From Calditrichaceae bacterium (GTDB lineage Bacteria > Calditrichota > Calditrichia > Calditrichales > Calditrichaceae): 41,445 nucleotides of DNA. This document shows positions 18,208 through 27,823 of this stretch, piece by piece; positions within the stretch are counted from its first letter, which is position 1, and every line of letters begins with the position of its first letter. The notes beneath the pieces are model-generated. The model saw only the letters and a list, made by a program, of their open reading frames with translations, made no database searches and was not told the origin of the DNA. Position numbers and translations under genes: made by a program. The stretch is from positions 1 through 41,445 of the forward strand of contig JANTHG010000005.1 of NCBI GenBank assembly GCA_024762535.1, read 5' to 3'.

Positions 18208-19560
18208 ATGGCATTTGTCTTTATAGTGAGTTTTTCTGCTATCATAAGTGCAGGAATGCTTATCTTTGCATTTGCTTCTTTGAAAGAAAACGAAAAACGA
18301 GCGGCGCAGCGCGCATTTTTACTGGCCATCTTACTTCCCACAGTTTTTCTTTTGCCCTTATTTTTGCCCTATAATTTTCTGATTTATGTCAGTCTTCTTT
18401 ATCTGCTATCCTTTGTGACTGGATTCCTCATTTTATTTCTTCCCTTGCATCGGCATCGTATCCACCTCGACACCATACCTGCCGGTCAAATTGACGAACG
18501 TGATATTATGTTTTCACGCAGATTGCTGGTACCGGGCTCTTCCCGCTATGAAGAATACTATACTGCTAATCCCGATAAAAAAGAGGTGGATGACCGTTTT
18601 CGAAAAAATCCGGGTTTACTGGAAAAAGGAACCCGGTATTATGACCCTTATTTGTTTGCTGCGGCAAACGCCAGTTTTAGCAGCGTAGCCGCTCTACACT
18701 CAATTCTGGAACGAGAACCGGCTATATCCAAAACGGAACAAAATGATGCGAAACAAAATACACACTTTATTAAAGCCTGGGCTAAAAAATTAGGCGCTTA
18801 CTCTATCGGTATAACAAAGTTACAAAGCTACCATCTCTATTCCCATGTGGGACGCGGACCGGATTTTGGAAAAAAGGTTACCCTTAATCACCGCTATGCG
18901 ATCGCTTTTACTGTAGAAATGGACAAAACCATGGTGGATACGGCACCTCTAGGGCCAACCGTAATGGAATCGGCTCAGCAATATATGAATGCCGGTTCTA
19001 TCGCCGTGCAGATTGCCGAATTTATTAAACATCTTGGGTATCCGGCCCGGGCGCATATAGATGGCAATTACAGAGTGGTTTGCACATTGGTCGCTAAAGA
19101 TGCCGGACTCGGCGTTTTGGGGCGCATGGGGTTATTGATGACCCCGACACTGGGTCCCCGTGTACGAATCGGAGTGATTACTACAGACTTCCCTCTCGAA
19201 ACAGATGAAGTTAAAGAAGATAAAGCAGTATATGATTTTTGTGCGCGTTGTAAAAAATGTGCAGATGTGTGCCCCAGTAAGGCTATTTCTTTTTCCGATC
19301 CTAAAGAGATAAACGGTGTACGGCGCTGGCAAATCAACCAGGAAAAATGTTTTACATATTGGACTATTGCTGGTACTGATTGCGCACGCTGCGTAAGCGT
19401 TTGCCCTTATGCGCATCCGGATACCCTTTTACATAATTTGGTAAGGCAAGGTTTAAAACGTTCCGACACATTCCAAATAGTGGCGCTTAAAATGGACGAC
19501 TTTTTCTACGGACGTAAGCCTGCGCCTAAAAAACCGGAGGGCTATTTATCCCTTTCCTAA
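18208..19560 (+). CDS. Reductive-dehalogenase-like 4Fe-4S protein with N-terminal TM helices
   Basis: LGVLGRMGLLMTPTLGPRVRIGVITTDFPLETD; FCARCKKCADVCPSKAISF; CFTYWTIAGTDCARCVSVCPYAHP (two Fe-S motifs in RdhA order); about 3 TM helices at the N-terminus. ATG at 18208 has GGGAG upstream; the track start is 18196. Confidence 0.82.
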   Translation: MAFVFIVSFSAIISAGMLIFAFASLKENEKRAAQRAFLLAILLPTVFLLPLFLPYNFLIYVSLLYLLSFVTGFLILFLPLHRHRIHLDTIPAGQIDERDIMFSRRLLVPGSSRYEEYYTANPDKKEVDDRFRKNPGLLEKGTRYYDPYLFAAANASFSSVAALHSILEREPAISKTEQNDAKQNTHFIKAWAKKLGAYSIGITKLQSYHLYSHVGRGPDFGKKVTLNHRYAIAFTVEMDKTMVDTAPLGPTVMESAQQYMNAGSIAVQIAEFIKHLGYPARAHIDGNYRVVCTLVAKDAGLGVLGRMGLLMTPTLGPRVRIGVITTDFPLETDEVKEDKAVYDFCARCKKCADVCPSKAISFSDPKEINGVRRWQINQEKCFTYWTIAGTDCARCVSVCPYAHPDTLLHNLVRQGLKRSDTFQIVALKMDDFFYGRKPAPKKPEGYLSLS

Positions 19561-19662
19561 TGAAATTTTAACCAGTGTTTTTTTGTTGCGCTTTATTCTT
19601 TTTTTTGTTTATTTCAATTCTGTTTATTTAATCTGTAAAATGCCATTCAAAAAGGAATTGCC

Positions 19663-20277
19663 ATGAGTATATATAAACCATTTTTTATAATTAGTTTACT
19701 GGTGTTGATGACTTGCCAGAACAATCAGGCACAGGATTTTAAAATTGAAACGCTCACTTACCCAGACAGCCTCCATATTATACGCCGGGCGGACTGGGGC
19801 TGGAAACCCTTACAAAGAATACTTCCCGAACAGAAAATTCATTATATCACGATCCACCATGGTGGCGAAACATTTGATCGGGACCGTGATCCGGTAGAAT
19901 ATATCCGACATTTGCAGGATTGGAGCCGCAGTGAAAAAAAATGGATTGACATTCCCTACCATTTTATGATTGATCTTCAGGGTCGAATATATGAAACGCG
20001 CCCCATAAATTACCCGGGCGATACAAACACCAGCTACAATCCACGCGGTCATGCACTTATTTGTATGATTGGGAATTATGAAAATATTACTGTTTCGAAG
20101 CAACAATTAAAATCTCTGATCGATCTCACTGCATTTTTAGCCAACACTTATCATGTACCGATTAAAGATATCCGCGGACATAAGGATTACACCGAAACCC
20201 TTTGTCCTGGGAAAAATCTGTACAAATATCTTAAAAACGGATATATACGCCAGCAGGTGGCCAGACAATTGCATTAA
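19663..20277 (+). CDS. N-acetylmuramoyl-L-alanine amidase / PGRP-type (Amidase_2)
   Basis: YITIHHGG, DIPYHFMIDLQGRIYETR, IRGHKDYTETLCPGKNLYKYL (Zn ligands His...His...Cys); signal peptide. Confidence 0.9.
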   Translation: MSIYKPFFIISLLVLMTCQNNQAQDFKIETLTYPDSLHIIRRADWGWKPLQRILPEQKIHYITIHHGGETFDRDRDPVEYIRHLQDWSRSEKKWIDIPYHFMIDLQGRIYETRPINYPGDTNTSYNPRGHALICMIGNYENITVSKQQLKSLIDLTAFLANTYHVPIKDIRGHKDYTETLCPGKNLYKYLKNGYIRQQVARQLH

Positions 20278-20414
20278 TACATCCCGGCTATCTGAAAGAA
20301 ATTGACATAATAATCTTAACTTTTCTCATATCTATCCGATAGCTCAAAAAAGATCCGGTTTCCACTTAATATTTTGACATACCGGACAACATTTAATCAT
20401 ATTACCAGCGATCA

Positions 20415-23400
20415 ATGAATATAAAATTAATCTCAAGAAGTCTGTTATTCTTCTGGCTTCTTTCTTTTTCGAATATCTTTGCAGAGCATATCACATGGCG
20501 TTATGAGGCCCTTAGAACCAACGAGGGCCTTTCCAGTAACCATATAACTTGCCTATTACAGGATAATGAGGGTTATTTATGGGTCGGTACAAATAACGGA
20601 CTTAATCGCTATTATGGGTATGGTTTTGATATTTTCCGTCAACATCCAGGTTACGAAAACTGTATAAGCAGTTCTTTTATCTTTGATTTAAAACAAGGTA
20701 GAAACAACCAAATTTGGATTGGGACGGCAAATGGCCTAAACATGTTTAATTCTGAAAGCGGTTCGTTCAAACAATTTTTTATTTCCGATACAAGCGAAGC
20801 CATACCAGTTTTCAATGTTTTACCCTTTGACTCCACTACCATTTTTGCCGGTACGTCAAAGGGATTAGCCATACTGGACAGACAAGCAAACCATTTTCGC
20901 TTACTTAATATACCCGAAATCAACATCAATTTTTCTTTTTTCTCGGTTGTTTACGATTCATCGGGTTCGTTATGGTTGGGGACAGATACAGGCTTATACC
21001 GATATCAGATTGACTCTAAAAAGCTCTCTCTCATCCCCATACCTAATGCTATAGAAAAATTTTCTCTTCGAAATATGCTTTATCGACCTAAGCAAAAGGA
21101 CCTTTGTTTTACCTCGAGATCAGGATCCATTGTCTCTTTTAATATTCAGGAAATGGAATTCAGCCCACTAACATCACCTCTGGACAACAGTTCACATTCA
21201 AGTATTTCAGCTTTTGTTCAGGACAAAGACAATTCTTTTTTAGTAGGATTTGATCACCACCCTCTTATTCAGGCATTGGTAAAACAAAATTCAAATATGG
21301 ACGTCTCACAATTTTCCCCTTCTTCAAAATTAATTTCCACTTCTACCGTAACCTCCATTCTGCCTACTTCGGATTACGTAATATGGGTTGGTACACGCAC
21401 TAAAGGGCTTATTAAAATTATCAATAATTACATGGGATTTAACCATTTTACAATAGTATCCGACTCTGCCAGGAATATTAATGCAAACAGTGTCCAGGCT
21501 ATTAGCGAAAAGGAAAACGGACGATTTATCCTCGGTACATTAGGTGGCTTATTTGCTTATCATCAGCAAACCGGAATAATCCAAGCCATCCCAGTAAAAG
21601 CTATCTCTAAAAACAGATCCATTCGAATATACAGTTTATTTACAGATTCTTTACAAAACACCTGGATTGGTACTGAAAATGCCGGATTACTCATTCTAAA
21701 AAAAGGGTCTTATCAAGCCGAACCCTATTTTATTAAAAGGGCTAATATACCCTTCTTAATTAATAAAACAATTTACTCCATTACCATGGATAACAAAGGC
21801 ATTCTTTGGCTAGGAACAAATCAGGGGCTTTATTCCCTTAATCCTCAAACAGAGCAAACCCAATTATTTTCTAAACGATTCAATAGAGTCAACAGCCTAT
21901 CCAGTAATAGTATCCGGACTTTATTTTTTGATACAAATAATATCCTTTGGATTGGAACGTTAGGAGGCGGATTAAACCGCTTTGATATCCAAAAGAAGAA
22001 GTTTAAATATTATCTTTTTAATCCCAAGAACCCTCATTCCCTTAGTTCAAACGATATCCTTTCCATTAGTCAGGATACCACTGGTAAACTTTTTATCGGA
22101 ACCGATGGTGGCGGATTAAATATTTTCGACCCCCAAAATGGTAATTTTTCTATTCATCCTTTTTTGTTTAAAACTTCAGGCTTATCCATAAATTTTATTC
22201 AGAAGGACTCCAATAATTTTTTTTGGTTAGGTACAAATATTGGACTAATCCGAACCAGTATATATCATAGGCACAGTTACCTTTTTAACAAATCAGAGGG
22301 CTTGCAAAGCAATCAATTTAATATTGGTGCCAGTTTTTTATCGAAGGAAGGATTTATATTAGCTGGTGGGACCAATGGCTTCAATTGCTTTCGCAAAAAT
22401 GAATTAATTACAAACTCCCGGATCCGTAAAAATGTTATAACAGGGATACAAGTGTCAGGTAAAGATATTTGTTTCATTAAAAAAATACCCCCTAACAGCA
22501 TGTCTTTTAGGGCCTGTTTGACCAAAAACAACACATTGTTTCTATCTCACAATGAAAACGATCTCCGATTGAGTTTTGCCAATTTATCTTTTACTGATCC
22601 CGGTCAAAATGCGTATTTATATAAAATGGAACCCATCGATAAAAAATGGCACTTTTTGCGGGAATTCAAACCCGTCACCTATAATAGTTTAAGCCCGGGA
22701 GAATATACCTTCTGGGTACGTGGTTCTAACAACGACAATAAATGGAATAAAAATAATGCATCCATTAATATAAACATCCGGGCAGCTTTTTGGCAGACAG
22801 CCTGGTTTAAAACAATATTGGCTATTTTCTTTTTAAGTCTTATTTATATTTTATATAAACTACGTTTACAATCTATCAGAGCGCGTAATGACGCATTAGA
22901 AAAAATAAACCATCAATTAAATGCAGAAATTCAAAAACGTATTAAAACTCAGAACCATTTAACTGAAAGCGAACGCCGTCTTTCCACCTTAATAGAAAAC
23001 CTTCCCGGTGTAACATATCGTTGTCGGCCGGATACTCACAGGACAATGGATTTTATAAGTCAAAGCTGTGAGGCTCTCACCGGATTTACAGCAGAGATGT
23101 TTCTCAAAAATAGATTTCCATCCTATACATCCTTAATATTTCAGGATGACATTTCAGATTTTTGGTTAAAAATCAAACAACAAACAAAACACAATGCGGC
23201 ATACGAGCTGACGTATCGTATAAAACGAAAAGATAACCGTATTATATGGGTTTGGGAAAAAGGACGGGCTATATTCGAAGATAATGCTATTATTGCCTAT
23301 GAAGGATTTATTACGGATATCACAGACCGCAAACAATTAGAACAAAATTTACACCAGGCACAGAAAATGGAAGCAATCGGCCTCTTGGCCAGCGGTGTCG

Positions 23401-24473
23401 CTCACGATTTCAACAACATCTTAACCATTATAAGAGGATACGGTGAGCTGGCCTTATTGCTCCTGGATAAAACTCATCCAGCCACTGAAAAAGTGAAAGA
23501 TATCTTAAACACCACCGGACGAGCCGAAGAACTAACCAGGCAATTGCTTGGTTTCAGCAGAAAAAATAATCTTAAAATGACTGTTTTCAATTTAAACAAA
23601 CTGATTTCTGAAGAGTATAAAATGCTTAGCCGGATTCTGGGTGAACAAACAAAACTTGAAATCGATACACAGGCTGAATTCGCGTTTATCAAAGCTGATT
23701 TTAGTCAAATACAACAAGTGATAATGAATTTGGCCATTAATGCCCGAGATGCTATGCCGAATGGCGGTAAGCTAACCATTCGTACGTCCAATCAAGCATC
23801 GCCTGATGTTTCTGAATCCAGGACAAATCCGCACAATATCCTTTTATCCATTACAGATACGGGTGAAGGTATTCCGGAAGAAACATTGCCTCATATTTTT
23901 GACCCTTTTTTTACTACCAAAGAAAAGGGTAAGGGTACAGGGCTGGGATTAGCAACGGTCTATGGAATTATCAAAGAAAGTAATGGGCATATCGAATGCA
24001 CCAGTAAAGTTGGTGCAGGAACTTCGTTTATTATCCAATTCCCTTGTATCGAACCGGAGAAGGAAATAAATGAACAACCCTCAGGCCCTGCTCAGATTAA
24101 TGGCACTGAAACCGTTCTACTGGTAGATGACCAACCTGAGGTCCGGGAAGTTGTAAAAGACAATTTAATCAATCTAGGCTATGCTGTTGTCGAGGCAGAA
24201 AGCGGTAATAAAGCTCTTGAAATTTGCAAGAATTCTCAATTCGAAATAGATCTTTTAATCACAGATATCATTATGCCTGGGATGGATGGAACAGCTTTGG
24301 CAGAAACAGTACAAAAATTATTTCCAAAAATAAAAATTCTATTTATGTCGGGATATACGGATAATATGTTTGGTCGGAGCGGAATGATTAGCCTTGAGAC
24401 CAGTTTTATACAAAAACCCTTTACAATAACACAGCTTGGCGAAAAAATTAAAACAATTTTAACGCATCCTTAG
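20415..24473 (+). CDS. Hybrid two-component sensor: Reg_prop beta-propellers, Y_Y_Y, TM, PAS, HisKA/HATPase, C-terminal REC
   Basis: Repeated LWVGTNNGLNR / IWIGTANGLNMF / LWLGTNQGLYSL motifs; GVAHDFNNILTIIRGYGEL; DTGEGIPEETLPHIFDPFFTTKEKGKGTGLGLATVYG; REC LLITDIIMPGMDG near the C-terminus; no AraC HTH. Confidence 0.94.
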   Translation: MNIKLISRSLLFFWLLSFSNIFAEHITWRYEALRTNEGLSSNHITCLLQDNEGYLWVGTNNGLNRYYGYGFDIFRQHPGYENCISSSFIFDLKQGRNNQIWIGTANGLNMFNSESGSFKQFFISDTSEAIPVFNVLPFDSTTIFAGTSKGLAILDRQANHFRLLNIPEININFSFFSVVYDSSGSLWLGTDTGLYRYQIDSKKLSLIPIPNAIEKFSLRNMLYRPKQKDLCFTSRSGSIVSFNIQEMEFSPLTSPLDNSSHSSISAFVQDKDNSFLVGFDHHPLIQALVKQNSNMDVSQFSPSSKLISTSTVTSILPTSDYVIWVGTRTKGLIKIINNYMGFNHFTIVSDSARNINANSVQAISEKENGRFILGTLGGLFAYHQQTGIIQAIPVKAISKNRSIRIYSLFTDSLQNTWIGTENAGLLILKKGSYQAEPYFIKRANIPFLINKTIYSITMDNKGILWLGTNQGLYSLNPQTEQTQLFSKRFNRVNSLSSNSIRTLFFDTNNILWIGTLGGGLNRFDIQKKKFKYYLFNPKNPHSLSSNDILSISQDTTGKLFIGTDGGGLNIFDPQNGNFSIHPFLFKTSGLSINFIQKDSNNFFWLGTNIGLIRTSIYHRHSYLFNKSEGLQSNQFNIGASFLSKEGFILAGGTNGFNCFRKNELITNSRIRKNVITGIQVSGKDICFIKKIPPNSMSFRACLTKNNTLFLSHNENDLRLSFANLSFTDPGQNAYLYKMEPIDKKWHFLREFKPVTYNSLSPGEYTFWVRGSNNDNKWNKNNASININIRAAFWQTAWFKTILAIFFLSLIYILYKLRLQSIRARNDALEKINHQLNAEIQKRIKTQNHLTESERRLSTLIENLPGVTYRCRPDTHRTMDFISQSCEALTGFTAEMFLKNRFPSYTSLIFQDDISDFWLKIKQQTKHNAAYELTYRIKRKDNRIIWVWEKGRAIFEDNAIIAYEGFITDITDRKQLEQNLHQAQKMEAIGLLASGVAHDFNNILTIIRGYGELALLLLDKTHPATEKVKDILNTTGRAEELTRQLLGFSRKNNLKMTVFNLNKLISEEYKMLSRILGEQTKLEIDTQAEFAFIKADFSQIQQVIMNLAINARDAMPNGGKLTIRTSNQASPDVSESRTNPHNILLSITDTGEGIPEETLPHIFDPFFTTKEKGKGTGLGLATVYGIIKESNGHIECTSKVGAGTSFIIQFPCIEPEKEINEQPSGPAQINGTETVLLVDDQPEVREVVKDNLINLGYAVVEAESGNKALEICKNSQFEIDLLITDIIMPGMDGTALAETVQKLFPKIKILFMSGYTDNMFGRSGMISLETSFIQKPFTITQLGEKIKTILTHP

Positions 24474-25687
24474 GATATTGTCAGGTATTCCTGCAAATTA
24501 ATCCCCCATTTTTGAGGAGATTCGGATTTAATAATTTGATGTAACGAACCAACTCCTTCGCCCAAATCCAGTTTTCTGGGAATAATGGGACGATCTTTTT
24601 TAATATCATAGATCATTTTAACAACCGGCCGTTTCAAATCATTTTTGGCTGTTTCAACAACAACTGCCAGAAAGCCACTATTTAAACGGACCAGAGCGCC
24701 AACCGGATAAATCCCGACAGAACTAATGAATTGCTGCAATAATTCCAGATCAAATACATCCGGAGCTGATTTAAACAAATATTTTAACACTTCCGTAGCA
24801 GTATCAGCTGTTTTGTATGGACGATCCGAGGTTAAAGCATCATAGACATCAACAATGGAGGCCATTCTTCCTTCCAAACTGATTTCATGCCCTTTTAATT
24901 GTCTTGGATAGCCATTCCCGTCCATCCGTTCATGGTGTTCATAAACGACATTAATAATTTCTGGATCCAGGTCTTTCATATCCGATAATATTTCTCTTCC
25001 AAAGCGTGGATGTTGTTTCATCATCTCATATTCTTCATCCGTGTAGCGGCCGGGTTTCAATATCAGCTCGTCAGGAATTAATACTTTTCCTAAATCATGA
25101 AACAAGGCTCCGGTTGTTAATCGCCGTGTTTGATCTTCATCCATTTCCCTTACTCGGCAAAAACTCGCCATCAATACCGCGACATTAATAGAATGATTAA
25201 ATGTATATTCATCTTTATTTTTTATAGAAGTCAGTGTTAATAATGCATCCTGGTTTCGGGCCAAAGAATCAACCATTTCATCAACTAACTCCGTGGCCTG
25301 TTCAAATTCTATTTTTTTACCCATCTTAATGGAAGTATTCATTTGTTCTACAAAAGAACGTGCTTTGGTTTTTACCTCCTTGGCACGTACCATTTCTTTT
25401 TCGAGGGGTACCCATTTTGAATCTTCAAGCGTAATCTTTTTAACAACAGCTTCGTTATCTCCAAATGATTTTTTCCAATCTTTTAAATCAAGCGAATCCG
25501 TAATATCCAATCCACGCTTGGTATCAATAAAAACCTCATTAATTCCATACTCTTTGATCCGTTCAATATCGGAAGTACTTCGTAAAAGCTTCTGATTGGT
25601 AAGGAAGGGATGATTGAACCAGCCTTCACCGAAATCGTGTATAAATACACCGGGACGTAATTTGTTGACTTCAACTTTTTTTATCAT
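24470..25687 (-). CDS. HD-GYP domain protein (probable c-di-GMP phosphodiesterase) with DUF3391-like N-terminus
   Basis: VNKLRPGVFIHDFGEGWFNHPF N-terminus; TTGALFHDLGKVLIPDELILKPG, VYEHHERMDGNGYPRQLKG, IVDVYDALTSDRPYK. Confidence 0.95.
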   Translation of the reverse strand: MIKKVEVNKLRPGVFIHDFGEGWFNHPFLTNQKLLRSTSDIERIKEYGINEVFIDTKRGLDITDSLDLKDWKKSFGDNEAVVKKITLEDSKWVPLEKEMVRAKEVKTKARSFVEQMNTSIKMGKKIEFEQATELVDEMVDSLARNQDALLTLTSIKNKDEYTFNHSINVAVLMASFCRVREMDEDQTRRLTTGALFHDLGKVLIPDELILKPGRYTDEEYEMMKQHPRFGREILSDMKDLDPEIINVVYEHHERMDGNGYPRQLKGHEISLEGRMASIVDVYDALTSDRPYKTADTATEVLKYLFKSAPDVFDLELLQQFISSVGIYPVGALVRLNSGFLAVVVETAKNDLKRPVVKMIYDIKKDRPIIPRKLDLGEGVGSLHQIIKSESPQKWGINLQEYLTIS

Positions 25688-25762
25688 TTCGAATCCGTAT
25701 CCATACTTATTTGTAACCTGGAATAAACATATTCGGATATATTTTGCGAAAGTTAAAGATTT

Positions 25763-25791
25763 ATCTTATTTTTCTGCATAATCGCTTTCAA
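25763..25791 (-). promoter_or_regulatory. Sigma70-type promoter of HD-GYP gene
   Basis: Minus strand TTGAAA (25791-25786), 17-nt spacer, TAAGAT (25768-25763). Confidence 0.5.
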
Positions 25792-25803
25792 TGAATATCC
25801 GGA

Positions 25804-27657
25804 GTGCTTTTAATGCATTATATCTTTTTATTTATTTTTTGCTTTTCTATCTTTTTTACAGCTTGTAAACCCACAGAATATATTATAAAAGATCATTACA
25901 TCAAAAAAGAATTCCGCATTCCCATGCGTGATGGCGTCACCCTGTTTACGTCGGTATATCTTCCTATAGACAGTAGTAAAACCTACCCGATATTATTAAA
26001 TCGTACTCCTTACAGAGTTGCGCCGTATGGTACCAGTTCCTTTAAAAAATCATTGGGGCCATCTCCTCAATTTACCAAAGACGGTTATATCTTTGTCTAT
26101 CAGGATGTGCGAGGCCGTTTCATGTCCGAGGGTACCTTTGTAAATATGCGTCCTTTTATATCCAATAAAACCGATTCCACAAAAATCGATGAAAGCAGCG
26201 ATACATACGATACAATCGACTGGCTGTTAAAACATCTTTCCTATCACAACGGGAAAGTGGGTATGTGGGGTATTTCTTATCCCGGGTTTTATGCGGCTAT
26301 GGGTATGATTGATGCCCATCCGGCTCTTAAGGCCGTCTCACCGCAGGCGCCTATTGCCGATTGGTTTATTGGAGATGATATGCACCATAATGGCGCCCTA
26401 AGCTTAACAATGAGCTTTAATTTCTTCTCCTCTTTTGGCGTTCCTCATGACAGTTTAACAACCAAATGGCCTAAACGATTTGATCATGGTACCCCCGATG
26501 GCTATCGGTTTTTTCTAAATCTTGGTTCCCTTAACAATATCAACAGAAAATATTTTAAACACCGTATTGCCTTTTGGGATAGCACCGTTCAACACAGTAC
26601 ATACGATTCGTTTTGGCAACGCCGAAATATCTTACCACATGTTAAAGATATCAAACCCGCTGTACTCATTGTGGGCGGCTGGTTTGATGCAGAAGATTTG
26701 TACGGTCCTCTGCATATTTTTAAACAGCTAAAAGGCAAAAACCATTATATGGTAATGGGCCCCTGGTCTCATGGGGGCTGGTCACGCAGCAAAGGGAATA
26801 AACTGGGCAATATTTATTTTGGCAGTAATACAAGTACACTATTTCAGGATTCCATCGAATATCCCTTCTTTAAACATTTCTTAAAAGATCAAGAAACATT
26901 TGAGCAGCCTTCTGTACAAGCCTTTGATACCGGCTCCCGCCAATGGCACAAATTTAACCGTTGGCCACCTCAGAAGAGCTTAAATAAAAAACTTTTTTTA
27001 ATGAACCACCAGCAAATTTCCTTTTCCGGCAATGAACAGGCCAATGGATATGATGAATATATCAGTGACCCGGCTCATCCGGTTCCGTTTATAAACAAAA
27101 TAACCAACACCTGGGATCGGACGTATATGACGGCTGACCAGCGTTTCGCTTCGACCCGGCCGGATGTACTTACCTTTCAGACGGAAATTTTGCAAGATTC
27201 ACTGACCTTTGCCGGACCACTGACAGCAGATTTGTACGTTTCCACCAGCGGAAGCGATGCGGACTGGGTTGTAAAATTAATTGATGTGTATCCTGATACC
27301 TTTAAATGGGCACAGGGAAAACAAAGTGCTGTTCCCATACAAGGATATCAGCAACTCATCCGGGGTGAAATTTTTCGTGGGAAATTCCGAAACAGCTATA
27401 CCCACCCCAAACCGTTCACGCCTAACAAGATTACCAGCGTACGCATACCCTTGCAGGATGTCTTTCATACGTTTTTACCGGGACACCGCTTAATGGTTCA
27501 GATTCAAAGTAGCTGGTTTCCGTTATTTGACCGGAATCCACAAACATTTGTTGATATTTATCACGCAAACGAAAGCGATTTTAAAATAGCTTATCATAAA
27601 GTCTATCATTCGGAAAAATATCCATCCAATATTGTTTATACGATCATAAAACCATAA
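25804..27657 (+). CDS. CocE/NonD family (X-Pro dipeptidyl-peptidase S15-like) hydrolase, probable lipoprotein
   Basis: IPMRDGVTLFTSVYLP, YQDVRGRFMSEG, GKVGMWGISYPGFYAAM (nucleophile GxSxxG); lipobox FFTAC; C-terminal X-Pro DPP-like sandwich. Confidence 0.92.
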   Translation: MLLMHYIFLFIFCFSIFFTACKPTEYIIKDHYIKKEFRIPMRDGVTLFTSVYLPIDSSKTYPILLNRTPYRVAPYGTSSFKKSLGPSPQFTKDGYIFVYQDVRGRFMSEGTFVNMRPFISNKTDSTKIDESSDTYDTIDWLLKHLSYHNGKVGMWGISYPGFYAAMGMIDAHPALKAVSPQAPIADWFIGDDMHHNGALSLTMSFNFFSSFGVPHDSLTTKWPKRFDHGTPDGYRFFLNLGSLNNINRKYFKHRIAFWDSTVQHSTYDSFWQRRNILPHVKDIKPAVLIVGGWFDAEDLYGPLHIFKQLKGKNHYMVMGPWSHGGWSRSKGNKLGNIYFGSNTSTLFQDSIEYPFFKHFLKDQETFEQPSVQAFDTGSRQWHKFNRWPPQKSLNKKLFLMNHQQISFSGNEQANGYDEYISDPAHPVPFINKITNTWDRTYMTADQRFASTRPDVLTFQTEILQDSLTFAGPLTADLYVSTSGSDADWVVKLIDVYPDTFKWAQGKQSAVPIQGYQQLIRGEIFRGKFRNSYTHPKPFTPNKITSVRIPLQDVFHTFLPGHRLMVQIQSSWFPLFDRNPQTFVDIYHANESDFKIAYHKVYHSEKYPSNIVYTIIKP

Positions 27658-27823
27658 TTCAAGATTAAGAACATCCGAATCTGGATCATTTTAATCCTGA
27701 TTGAACATATGTATAGGATATTTATTTAATACTATCATTACTATAGAAAATGAGATAATTATTTTCCTCAACCTTTTACATACGATGACGATATAAATAG
27801 CATTCTACCTTTTGGGAGTCAAA

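Noticed and set aside
20302-20403. TTGACA boxes (20302, 20374) upstream of the first hybrid kinase
   Set aside because: No good -10 at 16-18 nt spacing for the first; for the second only CATATT at 18 nt, very close to the start codon.
27663-27696. gattaa...atcc...ggat...ttaatc nested hairpin after the CocE gene
   Set aside because: Broken by a 4-nt internal loop and lacks a T-run; too weak to call a terminator.
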